Origin: Streptomyces sp. BA2
GTDB taxonomy: Bacteria; Actinomycetota; Actinomycetes; Streptomycetales; Streptomycetaceae
Length of the DNA: 64,000 nt
Reading direction: 5' to 3'
Assembly (NCBI RefSeq): GCF_009769735.1
Contig: NZ_WSRO01000002.1
Coordinates: 62,001 to 126,000, forward strand
In this document: piece by piece, positions 16,947-26,033 of the stretch
Numbering within the stretch: position 1 is the stretch's first letter
Layout: each line of letters begins with the position of its first letter
Program-made: the position numbers and the translations under genes
Notes under the pieces: generated by a model
What the model was told of the DNA's origin: nothing
The model's input: only the letters and a program-made list of their open reading frames with translations
Databases searched by the model: none

Positions 16947-17768
16947 TCAGCGCCCTCTGCGCGTGTAGGCGCGCAGTGACAACGGGACGAAGATCACCAG
17001 GAGCGCAGCCGACCAGAGCAGGACGGTGGTCACCGGATGCGCCAGTGACCAGGCCACGTTTCCGGCCGGAGCGCCCGGATTGCCAAACAGCTCCCGTGCG
17101 GCGACGGTGAGCGCGCTCACCGGGTTCCAGTCGGCCAAAAAGCGCAGCCAGCCCGGCATGCCGTCGGTCGGGACGAAGGCGTTCGACAGCATCGTGAACG
17201 GCAGGCCCAGCGGGACCATCGCGTCGGCGACCTGGTCGTTCTTCACCGCAAGGCCCACATAAACGCCCACCCAGCTCAGCGCGTACCGCAGCACGATCAT
17301 CAGCAGGAACGCCTGGAGGGTGGGGAGCAGGCCGCGGTGCGGCTGCCAGCCCACGAGCAGGCCCGTGCTCACCATCACGGCCAGCATCATCAGGCCGGTC
17401 AGCAGGTCAGCGCCGGTCTGCCCGAACGGTACCGCCAAGCGCGCCATCGGCATGGAGCGGAACCGGTCCATCACACCGCGGGAGGCGTCGGCGGCCATCC
17501 GCGTCATGACCCCCAGCCACGCGGAGAAGGTCACCATGGCGAACAGGCCGGGCATGAGGTACTCGCGGTAGTCGCCGCCGCCCGGCACCTGTATCGCGCT
17601 GCCGAAGACGTACCCGAACAGCACGACCATGACGGCCGGGAAGATCAGCGCCGCGACGATTTCGCCGGGAGCCTGCCGCAGTCGGCCCAGCTCACGGCCG
17701 ACCAGGGTCAGCCCGTCGGTGAACGTCCACCGCAGGCGGTTGCCCAGCGGCGGGGCGAGGTCGCTCAT
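16947..17768 (-). CDS. ABC-2 type exporter permease (DrrB-like)
   Basis: A 273-residue membrane protein with six predicted helices and the ABC-2 family signature around residues 90-120 (FSAWLGVMTRMAADASRGVM followed by DRFRSMPMAR). It resembles daunorubicin-resistance DrrB permeases. Its ATG overlaps the ATPase stop by one base (TGATG), so the two are translationally coupled. Together with the ATPase it forms a drug or lipid exporter, likely repressed by the divergent TetR. Confidence 0.88.
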   Translation of the reverse strand: MSDLAPPLGNRLRWTFTDGLTLVGRELGRLRQAPGEIVAALIFPAVMVVLFGYVFGSAIQVPGGGDYREYLMPGLFAMVTFSAWLGVMTRMAADASRGVMDRFRSMPMARLAVPFGQTGADLLTGLMMLAVMVSTGLLVGWQPHRGLLPTLQAFLLMIVLRYALSWVGVYVGLAVKNDQVADAMVPLGLPFTMLSNAFVPTDGMPGWLRFLADWNPVSALTVAARELFGNPGAPAGNVAWSLAHPVTTVLLWSAALLVIFVPLSLRAYTRRGR

Positions 17769-18727
17769 CAGACCAGCTCCTTTTCATCGGTTTGGTCGGT
17801 CTGGTCGGTGAGGCGCAGGAACACTTCGTCGAGGGTGGGGCGGCGCAGCTGCACGTCGGCCGCGGCGACACCGGCTCGTTCGAGCTCACGCACGATCTCC
17901 GTGAACCGGAAGCTGCGGCCAGGCAGCGCGACGCTGAGCCGGTCGGCGCCCGTCACGAGGGGATCGGCCCCGGCTAGTGCTTTCAGCGCGGCCGCCGCCG
18001 GATCGAGGGTGGCAGGGTCTTCGAGTTCGACATCCAGGCGATCGCCGATCGTGGTCTTCAGCTCGTCGGGAGAGCCCGTGGCGATCACCCGTCCGTGGTC
18101 GACGACCGCGATGTCGTCGGCCAGCTGGTCGGCCTCGTCCAGGTACTGCGTGGTGAGCAGCACCGTGGTGCCGTCCGCCACCAGCTCGCGGATGCTGTCC
18201 CAGATCTCGCCGCGGCTGCGCGGATCCAGGCCGGTGGTCGGCTCGTCCAGAAAGAGCACCTCGGGGCGCAGGATGAGGCTGGTGATCAGGTCGAGGCGGC
18301 GGCGCATGCCGCCGGAGTAGCCCGCGACCGGCCGATCGGCAGCGTCCATCAGAGCGAAGCGCTCCAGCAGCTCGTCGGCCCGTCGGCGCGCGTCGCGCCG
18401 GGACAGATGGGACAGGCGCGCGAACATGCGCAGGTTGCCGCGGCCGGTGAGCTTCTCGTCAACGGCCGCATGCTGGCCCGCGAGCCCGATCCTGGCACGC
18501 ACCTTGCCGGCCTCGCGCACGACGTCGTATCCGGCGATACGGGCATGCCCGGCATCAGGATCGGACAAGGTCGCCAGGATGCGCACCGCGGTCGTCTTGC
18601 CCGCGCCGTTCGGCCCCAGCACGCCACAGACCGTTCCTCTCGGGACGCTCAGGTCCAGACCCCGCAGGGCGCGGGTGTCGCCGAAGGATTTGTGCAGCCC
18701 TTCTGCGACCACGATCGGGTCAGGCAT
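17768..18727 (-). CDS. ABC exporter ATP-binding protein (DrrA-like)
   Basis: A 319-residue ATPase: Walker A GPNGAGKTT (about residue 40), signature YSGGMRRRLDL (about 140), Walker B LFLDEPTTGLD (about 160), and the C-terminal extension with the closing RRPTLDEVFLRLT typical of DrrA. The start at 18727 is chosen because AGTGGAGGCGTT precedes that ATG; an in-frame extension to 18769 would run through the operator. It energises efflux by the adjacent permease. Confidence 0.9.
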   Translation of the reverse strand: MPDPIVVAEGLHKSFGDTRALRGLDLSVPRGTVCGVLGPNGAGKTTAVRILATLSDPDAGHARIAGYDVVREAGKVRARIGLAGQHAAVDEKLTGRGNLRMFARLSHLSRRDARRRADELLERFALMDAADRPVAGYSGGMRRRLDLITSLILRPEVLFLDEPTTGLDPRSRGEIWDSIRELVADGTTVLLTTQYLDEADQLADDIAVVDHGRVIATGSPDELKTTIGDRLDVELEDPATLDPAAAALKALAGADPLVTGADRLSVALPGRSFRFTEIVRELERAGVAAADVQLRRPTLDEVFLRLTDQTDQTDEKELV

Positions 18728-18741
18728 AACGCCTCCACTGG

Positions 18742-18793
18742 GTACCTTGTACGCGGTCTCGACCGACACGCTAAGCGACTGGGTACTATGTAC
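18742..18793. promoter_or_regulatory. Paired GTAC-N3-GTAC operators
   Basis: GTAC-ctt-GTAC (18742-18752) and GTAC-tat-GTAC (18783-18793) lie between the ABC exporter and the TetR gene. Each is a perfect short palindrome and they are 41 bases apart, close to four helical turns, so two TetR dimers could bind on one face. They overlap the probable promoters of both genes. Confidence 0.65.
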
Positions 18794-18813
18794 GCAACCA
18801 AGGAGGTGGAACG

Positions 18814-19632
18814 GTGACTGACGCCGAGTACGTGAACATCTGGATGCGGCCCGAGCGCGCGACCTACGGGCCGACGCCGGTCTACAGCCGAGCGAAGATC
18901 ACCGAGGCCGCCGTCCGGATCGCCGACGCCGAAGGGCTGGAGGCCGCCACCATGCGGCGGATCGCCGCCGAGATCGGCGCCGGCGTGATGTCGCTCTACC
19001 GGTACGTCCCGAGCCGCGAGAACCTGGTCGAGCTCATGGCCGACCAGGTGATGGGCGAGATCGACGTCACGGACATGCCCTCGGGCGACTGGCGCGCCGA
19101 CCTGACCCGCTACGCCGACGGACTGCGGACCATGTGGATGAGGCACCCGTGGATCGCCACCGTGCAGCGCTCCCTCCCCAGCTTCGGCCCCAACCAACTG
19201 CTCCTGGTCGAACGGCTGATGGGGGTGCTCGACGCCTTCGTCCCCATCGACGAGAACCTCGACCTCGTGGCCCTGCTGAACAGCTACGCCGAGGGCACCG
19301 TCCGCGAGGAAATCAGCACGGCCAGGGAAGTCCAACGCAGCGGACTCAGCGAGTCGGAATGGATGGCGCGGAGCTACCCGTACATCGACCGGCTGGTGAA
19401 GAGCGGGGAGTACCCGATCTTCACCAAGATCGTGATGGAGGCGCGCCAGCCGCATCTGAGCCGCGAAGCCCAGTTCCGGCATGGGCTTCAGCGCGTCCTC
19501 GACTGCATCGCCGCGGCCCTCCCATCAACGGCCGAGTCTCCGACGTCGGCGCACCGAGAGGGGCGGGAAGACCAGGACGGGCCAGGGCAGGCTCGTCGTC
19601 GGCCATCCGAGAGAACATCAAGAGCCAGATAG
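18814..19632 (+). CDS. TetR-family regulator of the ABC exporter
   Basis: A 272-residue protein from a GTG start preceded by AAGGAGGTGG (18799-18808). The HTH is at about residues 45-65 (ATMRRIAAEIGAGVMSLYRY), followed by a C-terminal ligand-binding half of the TetR_C kind. It faces the drrAB-like operon across two palindromes. The last 50 residues are rich in charged, low-complexity sequence (HREGREDQDGPGQARRRPSE), and the frame may have been extended by loss of the original stop. Confidence 0.85.
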   Translation: MTDAEYVNIWMRPERATYGPTPVYSRAKITEAAVRIADAEGLEAATMRRIAAEIGAGVMSLYRYVPSRENLVELMADQVMGEIDVTDMPSGDWRADLTRYADGLRTMWMRHPWIATVQRSLPSFGPNQLLLVERLMGVLDAFVPIDENLDLVALLNSYAEGTVREEISTAREVQRSGLSESEWMARSYPYIDRLVKSGEYPIFTKIVMEARQPHLSREAQFRHGLQRVLDCIAAALPSTAESPTSAHREGREDQDGPGQARRRPSERTSRAR

Positions 19633-19799
19633 ACGCACAGCCGTGCCTTAAATGCCACGGCTGTACCGATGTTCCCCGCGGCCGTAGTACGCCACCGCGG
19701 TTCTGCATCCGACGTCCTCGTCCACGACTTCACGTCGTTTTTGTTGTGAGGAGCGCCGAGGCAGGCTGCTTGAGGTACTGGAGGGTGGGCCAGCGCCCA

Positions 19800-20332
19800 T
19801 TCGGCCGGTCCCGGCCACCGGGGCAGGTCCCGGCCACCGGCGACGTACAGACGGCTCTGCGGTGGGTGGGCAGTCTGGGCGGCGTCGAGGGCTTGGCGGT
19901 CAAACCGAACCTCCCCTATGTCGCGGGCCGTTCTCGGGCTGGCTGAAGTGCCGGCGCACGCATACCAGCGAGGCCGCCGTGCTCGGTGTCAGCGGCCGGA
20001 CCCCGGCCACTCAGTGCCTGGTGCTCGGCCTGCCCCGGGGCGATGGCCGGATGCGGGCAGTGGGCGTGAGCCTGCCGCAAACGCAGGCGGTCCGCCGCGA
20101 GCTGGCGCCCTTGCTGCAGCCCATCGGCTAGGACCTGGCCGAACTCCCCGGAACGGTGGGCGGACTGCCCGGCGCCGCCCCGGTCAGCTACCTGCCGGTC
20201 AGCGCGAGCGTGGTGGTGGAAATCGAGGCCGACCAGGAACGACCGGATGAGTATGGCCGATTCCGTCATCGGCCCCGCGTACTGCGCTTGCGCGGCGACA
20301 TGACGGCCAGCGACCTTCCGTCCGCACGGTGA
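19800..20332 (+). pseudogene. ATP-dependent DNA ligase, 3' fragment
   Basis: One frame reads GGVEGLAVKPNLPYVAGR, then after a break near 19930 the next frame gives GWLKCRRTHTSEAAVLGVSG and TQCLVLGLPRGDGRMRAVGV, i.e. the end of the nucleotidyltransferase domain (motif V, KPN/GWLKCR) and the OB-fold of ATP-dependent ligases. A TAG at 20129-20131 interrupts an otherwise open frame that continues to TGA at 20330-20332 (ASVVVEIEADQERPDEYGRF). The KxDG adenylation site and N-terminus are missing. Confidence 0.7.
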
Positions 20333-20339
20333 GGCAGCG

Positions 20340-20656
20340 GTCAGCGGATGGTCGCATGACTCATGATCCAGGTTCTGCGGTGCACCCGGCGGACGAGCGC
20401 CCGCGGCGCGCGGCGGCGTGGGCAGTGCACGGGTGTGGCCGTGCAGGGCCGCTGCACAGGTGCGCAACTGGTCGTTATCTGCTGTGAGTTGGTGGAGAGC
20501 GTAGACGAGATGTTCGACGTCCTGGCCCAGCTGGGCGAGTTTCCCGGCGTCCCGGGCCCGTAGTTCCTTGAGTTTGCCCGCTGATCCCGCCGCCCCTGGC
20601 CCAGCGCCTGGCCTTCCGCGCCACCCGCCTGGCGCGACCTGGCCGCCACCCACCAC
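20340..20656 (-). pseudogene. Coiled-coil ORF, DUF6262/TnpC-like relic?
   Basis: Minus-strand frame with KLKELRARDAGKLAQLGQDV and EHLVYALHQLTADNDQLRTC, a regular heptad pattern similar in style to coiled-coil helper proteins of integrase-type transposons. The beginning is not recognisable and no integrase gene is adjacent, so it is listed as a probable remnant with low certainty. Confidence 0.3.
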
Positions 20657-20734
20657 TACACCCGCCTGACCACGTACGGCTGGTTAGAACTCCCCACCCG
20701 CTTGGACAAGTTTGCTCTGGGCAGCCCGGAGCGG

Positions 20735-21175
20735 GTGAAGAACAGCAGGGAGATCATGGAGATCCCTGAGGCGTATGACCTGACAGGCAGTTACCGTGCC
20801 GCGGCCGAGCTGGCTGGGTGCGATCACCACACGGTGGCCCGATACGTGTAGATGCGGGCTGCCGGTCAGCACCCCGATCAGAGGCGTCATCGAGCTCGCG
20901 CGATCGACGACTATTTGCCGAAGATCGAGGAACTCGTGGTGCGTTCGCAGGGCAAGATCCGTGCGGACGTGGTTCACAAGCGGATCGTCGCGATGGGCTT
21001 CACAGGCGGGGAACGCACCACCCGCCGCACCGTCGCGGAAGCAAAAACCCAGTTCAGAGCCGGACGGCGGCGGGTCTATCGACCGTGGGTGACCGAGCCG
21101 GGCCTCTGGCTTCAGTACGACTTCGGCGACGGGCCAACGATCCAGGGACGCAAGACAGTTCTGTGGAGGCCGTCT
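20735..21175 (+). pseudogene. istA: IS21-family transposase IstA, truncated
   Basis: From GTG 20735: REIMEIPEAYDLTGSYRAAA then ELAGCDHHTVARYV, a typical IstA N-terminal HTH, a TAG at 20849-20851 where family members have a sense codon, then in the same frame AIDDYLPKIEELVVRSQGKI, RADVVHKRIVAMGFTGGERT and WVTEPGLWLQYDFGDGPTIQ, which contains the first catalytic Asp of the DDE domain. Homology ends at GRKTVLW; the rest of istA and istB are lost. The 21176-21419 stretch downstream is not recognisable. Confidence 0.8.
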
Positions 21176-21419
21176 GTGGAGGCCGCCTTCCTAGCGCTTG
21201 GCCCTGGCGCCGCGTCCTGGCTGGTGGAAGCCGGATCGGCGGACGTCCGCCGGATCATGGCGAAGATGAACGACAGGATTGCACAACGGCCCCGCTACCC
21301 GAGAACGCGGGAAATGTGTCTGTCAGACCCACCGATCCACTTGTCCGTGCAGGTCAGCGTCCCTGAGGGGCACCTCTCCCGCATGCCCGCACGCCGGGAT
21401 ACCCGGTCCCGAGGTGCAC

Positions 21420-22262
21420 TCAGCGGTCCACGCGCTTCTCGTGCGGTCCTGTGTCCGGGACCTCGCCTATTTCCGCCGCCGCAGGATCGAGTACGCGCGC
21501 CAGGAAAATTCGGGTCCGTTCGTGCTGCGGGTCGCCCACCACACGTTCGGGCGTGCCCTCCTCGACGATCACTCCGTCGTCCATGAAGACCACCCGGTCG
21601 GCGACCTCGCGCGCGAAGCTCATCTCATGGGTGACGACCAGCATCGTCATCCCCTCCTGGGCGAGCGAGCGCATCACCGCGAGTACGTCCCCGACCAGTT
21701 CGGGGTCGAGCGCGGAGGTCGGCTCGTCGAAGAGCATCAGCTCGGGGTCCATGGACAGCGCCCTGGCGATCGCGACCCGCTGCTGCTGGCCGCCGGAGAG
21801 CTGCGCCGGATAGGACTGCTCCTTGTCGACGAGGCCCACCCGCGCGAGGTTGGCCCGCGCGATGCGCTCCGCCTCCTCCTTGCTCCGCCGCAGCACGCGG
21901 CGCTGCGCGATGGTCAGGTTCTCCAGTGCCGTGAGGTGCGGGAAGAGGTTGAAGGACTGGAAGACCATGCCGATCCGACGGCGTACGCGATCGATGTCCA
22001 CATCGGGGTCGGTGACCTCCGTGCCGGCCACCGTCACCGTGCCCGACGTGGGCTCTTCCAGGAGATTGACGCAGCGCAGCAGGGTCGATTTGCCGGAGCC
22101 CGAAGGGCCGATGACACAGACCACGTCACCGCGCCCGACCGTCAAGTCGATGCCCTTGAGCACCTCCAGATCGCCGAACGACTTGCGCAGCTCGCGCACC
22201 TCGATCGCCTGGCCCGAAGGTGCGGGCGCGTCGGGTGCCTTGTCCAACTTCATGGTGCTCAC
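21420..22262 (-). CDS. Polar amino acid ABC transporter ATPase (GlnQ/GluA-like)
   Basis: A 280-residue ATPase with Walker [10 protein letters not shown] (about residue 52), the Q-loop [16 protein letters not shown], signature [15 protein letters not shown] and Walker [19 protein letters not shown] at 22262 overlaps the permease stop (GTGA); an ATG at 22253 is an alternative. It is the last gene of a binding protein-permease-ATPase operon for polar amino acid uptake. Confidence 0.92.
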   Translation of the reverse strand: MSTMKLDKAPDAPAPSGQAIEVRELRKSFGDLEVLKGIDLTVGRGDVVCVIGPSGSGKSTLLRCVNLLEEPTSGTVTVAGTEVTDPDVDIDRVRRRIGMVFQSFNLFPHLTALENLTIAQRRVLRRSKEEAERIARANLARVGLVDKEQSYPAQLSGGQQQRVAIARALSMDPELMLFDEPTSALDPELVGDVLAVMRSLAQEGMTMLVVTHEMSFAREVADRVVFMDDGVIVEEGTPERVVGDPQHERTRIFLARVLDPAAAEIGEVPDTGPHEKRVDR

Positions 22263-23044
22263 CTGGCTTTCGCCGTATGGGCCTCGAGCCGCCGCACCAG
22301 ATGGCCGAGCGGGAGGGTGATGACGAGATACAGCAGTCCGGCGATCAGGATCGGGGTCAGGCTCTTGTGCTCGTTCAGCGCGTCCCGGCCGAAGTTGGCC
22401 AGCTCGAACTGGCCGAGCGAGAGGCCGAGCAGATACACCAGTGAGGAGTCCTTGGTGAGCAGGATCAGCTCGTTGGTCAGCGGCGGCAGCACGATCCGGA
22501 ACGCCTGCGGCATCACGATCGACACCATCGCACGCCCCGGTGACATGCCCAGCGAACGGGCCGCCTCCGTCTGCCCCTTGGGCACCGCCAAAATGCCCGC
22601 GCGGATCGTCTCGGCCATATAGGCGGCGCCCACCAGGCCCAGAGACAGCATCACCGTGATGTCCATGTCGAGCGCGACCTCGAAGGCCAGCGGCACACCG
22701 AAGCCGAGCGCGATGAACACCAGCAGGGAGGGAACGCCGCGGAAGAACTCGATATAGGCGATCGCGATCCAGCGGTACGGAGGCACCGGGGACAGCCGCA
22801 TCAGTGCCAGCACGATGCCGAGCCCCAGGCCGAAGCCGAAGCCGAGCAGCGTGTAGTAGGCGGTGTTGACCAGCGCGGTGGTGATCACCTCGGGGAACAG
22901 CGCCTTGGCGATCTCCACGTCGAAGAACGCCTGGCGCAGTGTCCCCCAGTCGGCCACCAGCGCGAACACGGCTATGGCGATGAGCAGCACGGCGTACTGG
23001 ACGCCGCGGAACAGCCGTGCCCGCCGCCGTCGGGACATGGACAT
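22259..23044 (-). CDS. Polar amino acid ABC transporter permease (HisM/GlnP-like)
   Basis: A 261-residue permease with the binding-protein-dependent transport signature [20 protein letters not shown] (about residue 170), which forms the coupling helices to the ATPase, and five membrane segments. ATG 23044 is chosen because GAGGAG lies 12 bases upstream; the basic [13 protein letters not shown] end is cytoplasmic. A single permease implies a homodimer. Confidence 0.92.
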   Translation of the reverse strand: MSMSRRRRARLFRGVQYAVLLIAIAVFALVADWGTLRQAFFDVEIAKALFPEVITTALVNTAYYTLLGFGFGLGLGIVLALMRLSPVPPYRWIAIAYIEFFRGVPSLLVFIALGFGVPLAFEVALDMDITVMLSLGLVGAAYMAETIRAGILAVPKGQTEAARSLGMSPGRAMVSIVMPQAFRIVLPPLTNELILLTKDSSLVYLLGLSLGQFELANFGRDALNEHKSLTPILIAGLLYLVITLPLGHLVRRLEAHTAKAR

Positions 23045-23085
23045 ACGTGCAGAACTCCTCTGGTCAGCCGTTTGAATGCTCGAGG

Positions 23086-23916
23086 TCAGCTCTGCGGAGT
23101 GGTGCCGAACCACTTCTTGTAGATCTTGTCGTAACTGCCGTCGGTCCGGGCCTCCTTGAGGACCTCGTTGACCTTCGTGCGCAGTGAGTCGTTGCCCGTG
23201 CGGAAGCCGATTCCGTACTTCTCACCGGTGTCGAACTCCGCGGTCACCTCGGTGTCCGGGTTGTCCTTGATGTATTCGAAGAGCACGCCGTTGTCGTTGA
23301 TGCCCGCGTCGACTTTGCCGGCCTTGACCGCCGTGAGCAGCAAGCCGACGTCCTCGTACTCCACGAGCTCCATGTCGAGGCCCTTGCTCTCCTTCTTGGC
23401 GTAGATGCCGCCGGTGGTGGCCTTCTGGTAGCCGAGCTTCTTTCCCTTGAGGTCCTCGAAGGTCTTGTAGGGCTTCCCCTTCTTGGTGATCAGCGCCTGG
23501 GTGGCGTTGAAGTAGGGGTCCGAGAAGTCCATGACCTTGTCGCGCTCGTCGGTGATCGTCATGCCTGCGGCGGCCAGGTCACACTTGCGGATGTTGAAGT
23601 CCTGGCCGGTTTCGATGCCCTCGAAGGGTGTGTTGACGATCTCCTGCTCGACCCCCAGTTCCTTGGCGACCAGGTCGACCAGATCCACGTCGAAGCCGAC
23701 GATCTTGCCGTCCTTCTTCGACTGGAACGGCGGATAGGGCAGATGCGTGCAGGTCTTGATCTTGCCGGACGAGACGAGCTTGATCCCCGAGGCGCCCTTG
23801 TCGCCGTCGCTGTCGGCCTTGGTGCTGGTGCAGCCCGTCATCAGCAGGCCGGCGACTGCGGTCAGGGCTATGGCAGCCACCGGGGAACGAACGGACTTCG
23901 GGGGACGAGCGGACAC
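23086..23916 (-). CDS. Amino acid ABC transporter lipoprotein (substrate-binding, SBP_bac_3)
   Basis: A 276-residue lipoprotein with a lipobox LMTGC (about residue 27) after a hydrophobic signal, then an SBP_bac_3 domain: PPFQSKKDGKIVGFDVDLVD, AAGMTITDERDKVMDFSDPY and the late IYKKWFGTTP. GTG 23916 has TGGAGG just upstream. It captures a polar amino acid (glutamine/glutamate-type) for the two downstream genes. The 42-base gap to the permease supports one operon. Confidence 0.92.
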   Translation of the reverse strand: MSARPPKSVRSPVAAIALTAVAGLLMTGCTSTKADSDGDKGASGIKLVSSGKIKTCTHLPYPPFQSKKDGKIVGFDVDLVDLVAKELGVEQEIVNTPFEGIETGQDFNIRKCDLAAAGMTITDERDKVMDFSDPYFNATQALITKKGKPYKTFEDLKGKKLGYQKATTGGIYAKKESKGLDMELVEYEDVGLLLTAVKAGKVDAGINDNGVLFEYIKDNPDTEVTAEFDTGEKYGIGFRTGNDSLRTKVNEVLKEARTDGSYDKIYKKWFGTTPQS

Positions 23917-24481
23917 AGGACCTCCAGGGCAGGCTCGAACCAGGGCGCGAGCGAGATCAACAGCGCTGTGTGCTGCGCAAGTTGCGGTGCATCCTGCCAC
24001 CGACCAGGGCTCTTGTCCCGCCCTCGGGATTGCGTATGGGTAACACACTCGATCTCCACGACATCAACTCCCCTCTGCCATCATGGCCTTACTCTGCGTC
24101 AGCTTCCGAATCGGCGGCGAGGGGCAGCCGGAGACGCAGAGAGGTTATGTCCCCGTAGCGCCCGGCACCACGAGCCCCGACTCGTACGCGACGACCACCG
24201 CCTGCGTGGGGTCACGCAGGCCCCGGATCTGCCCGCACCCGGAGCTCCGGGGCTGCGGCTCGTGGCCCGTGTGCGAAGCCCTCCGATCCGGCACGCGCGA
24301 CGTCTGAGGCATCCGGGTGACGCCGTGCGTGTGCCATTGGTGCCCGTGAGGTGCAGGCGCCAGGCTGGTGGAGCCCGGCTGTCCCTGCCCGCCACCGGCT
24401 GTACGTGCCAGAGTCACCCGCTTTGCTGCAGTGCATCGGCGCACGAGCGACCAACTCCGACCCCTGAGGAAGGCGCCATAC
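23917..24481. other. Intergenic region with a LuxR-type 3' relic
   Basis: Promoter region of the amino acid importer (leftwards) and of the reductase gene (rightwards). Apart from the response-regulator tail listed separately I see no gene. The sequence from 24300 to 24480 is not recognisable. Confidence 0.5.
24145..24228 (-). pseudogene. LuxR/NarL-type response regulator, last codons only
   Basis: The minus-strand frame LRDPTQAVVVAYESGLVVPG before the stop matches the extreme C-terminus of NarL/LuxR HTH domains (R(D)R.QAV..AYE.GL), a very common ending in Streptomyces regulators. Everything upstream is lost. Confidence 0.55.
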
Positions 24482-25630
24482 ATGCCCACGATTGTGCTCT
24501 CCGGGGCAACCGGCTTCCTGGGAGCCCATCTGATGGCCCGGATGCTGTCCGCGGGCGTCGCCGTCCTCGCCCTGACGCGCGGCACCCCGGCCTTTGCCGG
24601 TCGCCGCCTGGTACGGGCCCTGCACTTCGCCGGCCTGCCGGCAGCAGGGCACTTCCTGCAGACCGGCCAGCTACGCGTCGTGCCGGCAGACCTGCACCGA
24701 CAGCAGCTGGGCGCCGAACCGCCCGTGTTCCAGCAGCTGGCTGACGAGGCCGACGAAATCTGGCACAGCGCCGCCTGCACAGACCTGCAAGCGCCTTGGG
24801 AGGTGGTCAGTCAGGTCAACGTGGACGGCACGCGCAGGATGCTGCACCTGGCGGCCGCCGGGCGCCGTCGACCGCGTTTTGTCCACATCAGCACGGCCTT
24901 TGTCGCAGGCGGGCGCCCCACCGGTATGATCGGTGCGGACGCCTTGGATGCCTCGCACGGCTTTCTGACCCCGTATGAGGAGTCCAAGTACCACGCCGAG
25001 CAGTTGGTACGGGCCTGGGCCGCCGAGGGCCGCCGCGCCCTGGTGCTGCGCCCCAGCACCCTGCTGAGCGACCGGCCCCCCGGCCTGCGCGGCCCCCGCC
25101 ACCCGCACGCCGCCCTCCGGCTGAAGCTGAACCGGCTGGCCGCCCACGGTCCTCACGCTCTGGCCCAGCGCTTCGGCCTCGCACCGGACGCCGAAGGCAA
25201 TGTGCAGATCCGGCTGCCCGGCCGCCCCGACAGCCTGATCAACCTGACACCCGTGGAATACGCCGCCGATGCCATGATCCGTCTGGCCCGGGCCGACAGC
25301 GCGCCGGGCACCACGACACACCACGTGGTGCACCCGGCCGACACCCCTCTCGCCCACTGGCTCGGCGCCATGGCCGCCAATGCCCCCTGGGTGCGCACCC
25401 GGATCGTCGGCCACCTGCCGGATCCCACCAGCCTGGAAACCTTCGTGGCGTCCCTGCTGCCCGGCTCCGACCGCTACAGCTACCACCGTCGTCACTACGA
25501 GCGCACTGCCCTGGACCTGGCCGAACAGCGCGACGGCGCCGCCGCCCCGCCCGCCCTGGATGCCACCTACCTCAAGGCGGCCCTGAGCAGCCCCGCGCGC
25601 CCCACGACGCCGCTGCATTCAGGCATCTGA
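24482..25630 (+). CDS. Stand-alone thioester reductase-like SDR (NAD_binding_4)
   Basis: A 382-residue extended short-chain dehydrogenase. The N-terminus TIVLSGATGFLGAHLMARML is the NADP-binding motif of thioester-reductase/male-sterility-type enzymes, with catalytic HISTAFVAG (Ser/Thr) and YEESKYHAEQLV (YxxxK). GAGGAAGG lies upstream of the ATG. It is followed at 49 bases by an acyl carrier protein and then a ketosynthase, so it probably releases or modifies an ACP-bound acyl chain as an aldehyde or alcohol. It is not fused to a carrier or adenylation domain, unlike most relatives. Confidence 0.8.
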   Translation: MPTIVLSGATGFLGAHLMARMLSAGVAVLALTRGTPAFAGRRLVRALHFAGLPAAGHFLQTGQLRVVPADLHRQQLGAEPPVFQQLADEADEIWHSAACTDLQAPWEVVSQVNVDGTRRMLHLAAAGRRRPRFVHISTAFVAGGRPTGMIGADALDASHGFLTPYEESKYHAEQLVRAWAAEGRRALVLRPSTLLSDRPPGLRGPRHPHAALRLKLNRLAAHGPHALAQRFGLAPDAEGNVQIRLPGRPDSLINLTPVEYAADAMIRLARADSAPGTTTHHVVHPADTPLAHWLGAMAANAPWVRTRIVGHLPDPTSLETFVASLLPGSDRYSYHRRHYERTALDLAEQRDGAAAPPALDATYLKAALSSPARPTTPLHSGI

Positions 25631-25679
25631 AGCCGGACGCACGCGCCGCGGCGCGTCTGCCACCACGAAGGAGAACACC

Positions 25680-26033
25680 ATGGCATCCCAGCCGCTGGAG
25701 GACCGCATCGTCACCATGCTGCGCGAACACTTCGAGATCGAGGAGGATCTGGTGCGCCCCGAAGCCACCTTCGCAGAGCTGGACATGGACTCCCTGGCGA
25801 TGGCCGAGATGCTGGCCATCCTCGAGGACGAGGAAGGCGTACCCATGCCTGCCAGCATCCCCGGCATCGGCGCACAGACCACCCTCGCCGAGGGCGCACC
25901 CATCCTCGCCCAACTCCTCGCCGACGCCCGCGCGCTGCACGCCGCCCAGGCGACGGCATCCATCGGAGCGCAACCGGGCTCCGAGCAGGACGGCGCACGA
26001 CCGCTGATCCCCTCGACGGACACACCGCGGTGA
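25680..26033 (+). CDS. Acyl carrier protein
   Basis: A 117-residue protein with an ACP core in residues 5-85 and the 4'-phosphopantetheine attachment serine in ELDMDSLAMAEM (about residue 38). The core is acidic as expected. The C-terminal 35 residues are an extra unstructured tail. GAAGGAGAAC precedes the ATG. Its end overlaps the ketosynthase start (GTGA), which strongly links the two as partners. Confidence 0.88.
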   Translation: MASQPLEDRIVTMLREHFEIEEDLVRPEATFAELDMDSLAMAEMLAILEDEEGVPMPASIPGIGAQTTLAEGAPILAQLLADARALHAAQATASIGAQPGSEQDGARPLIPSTDTPR

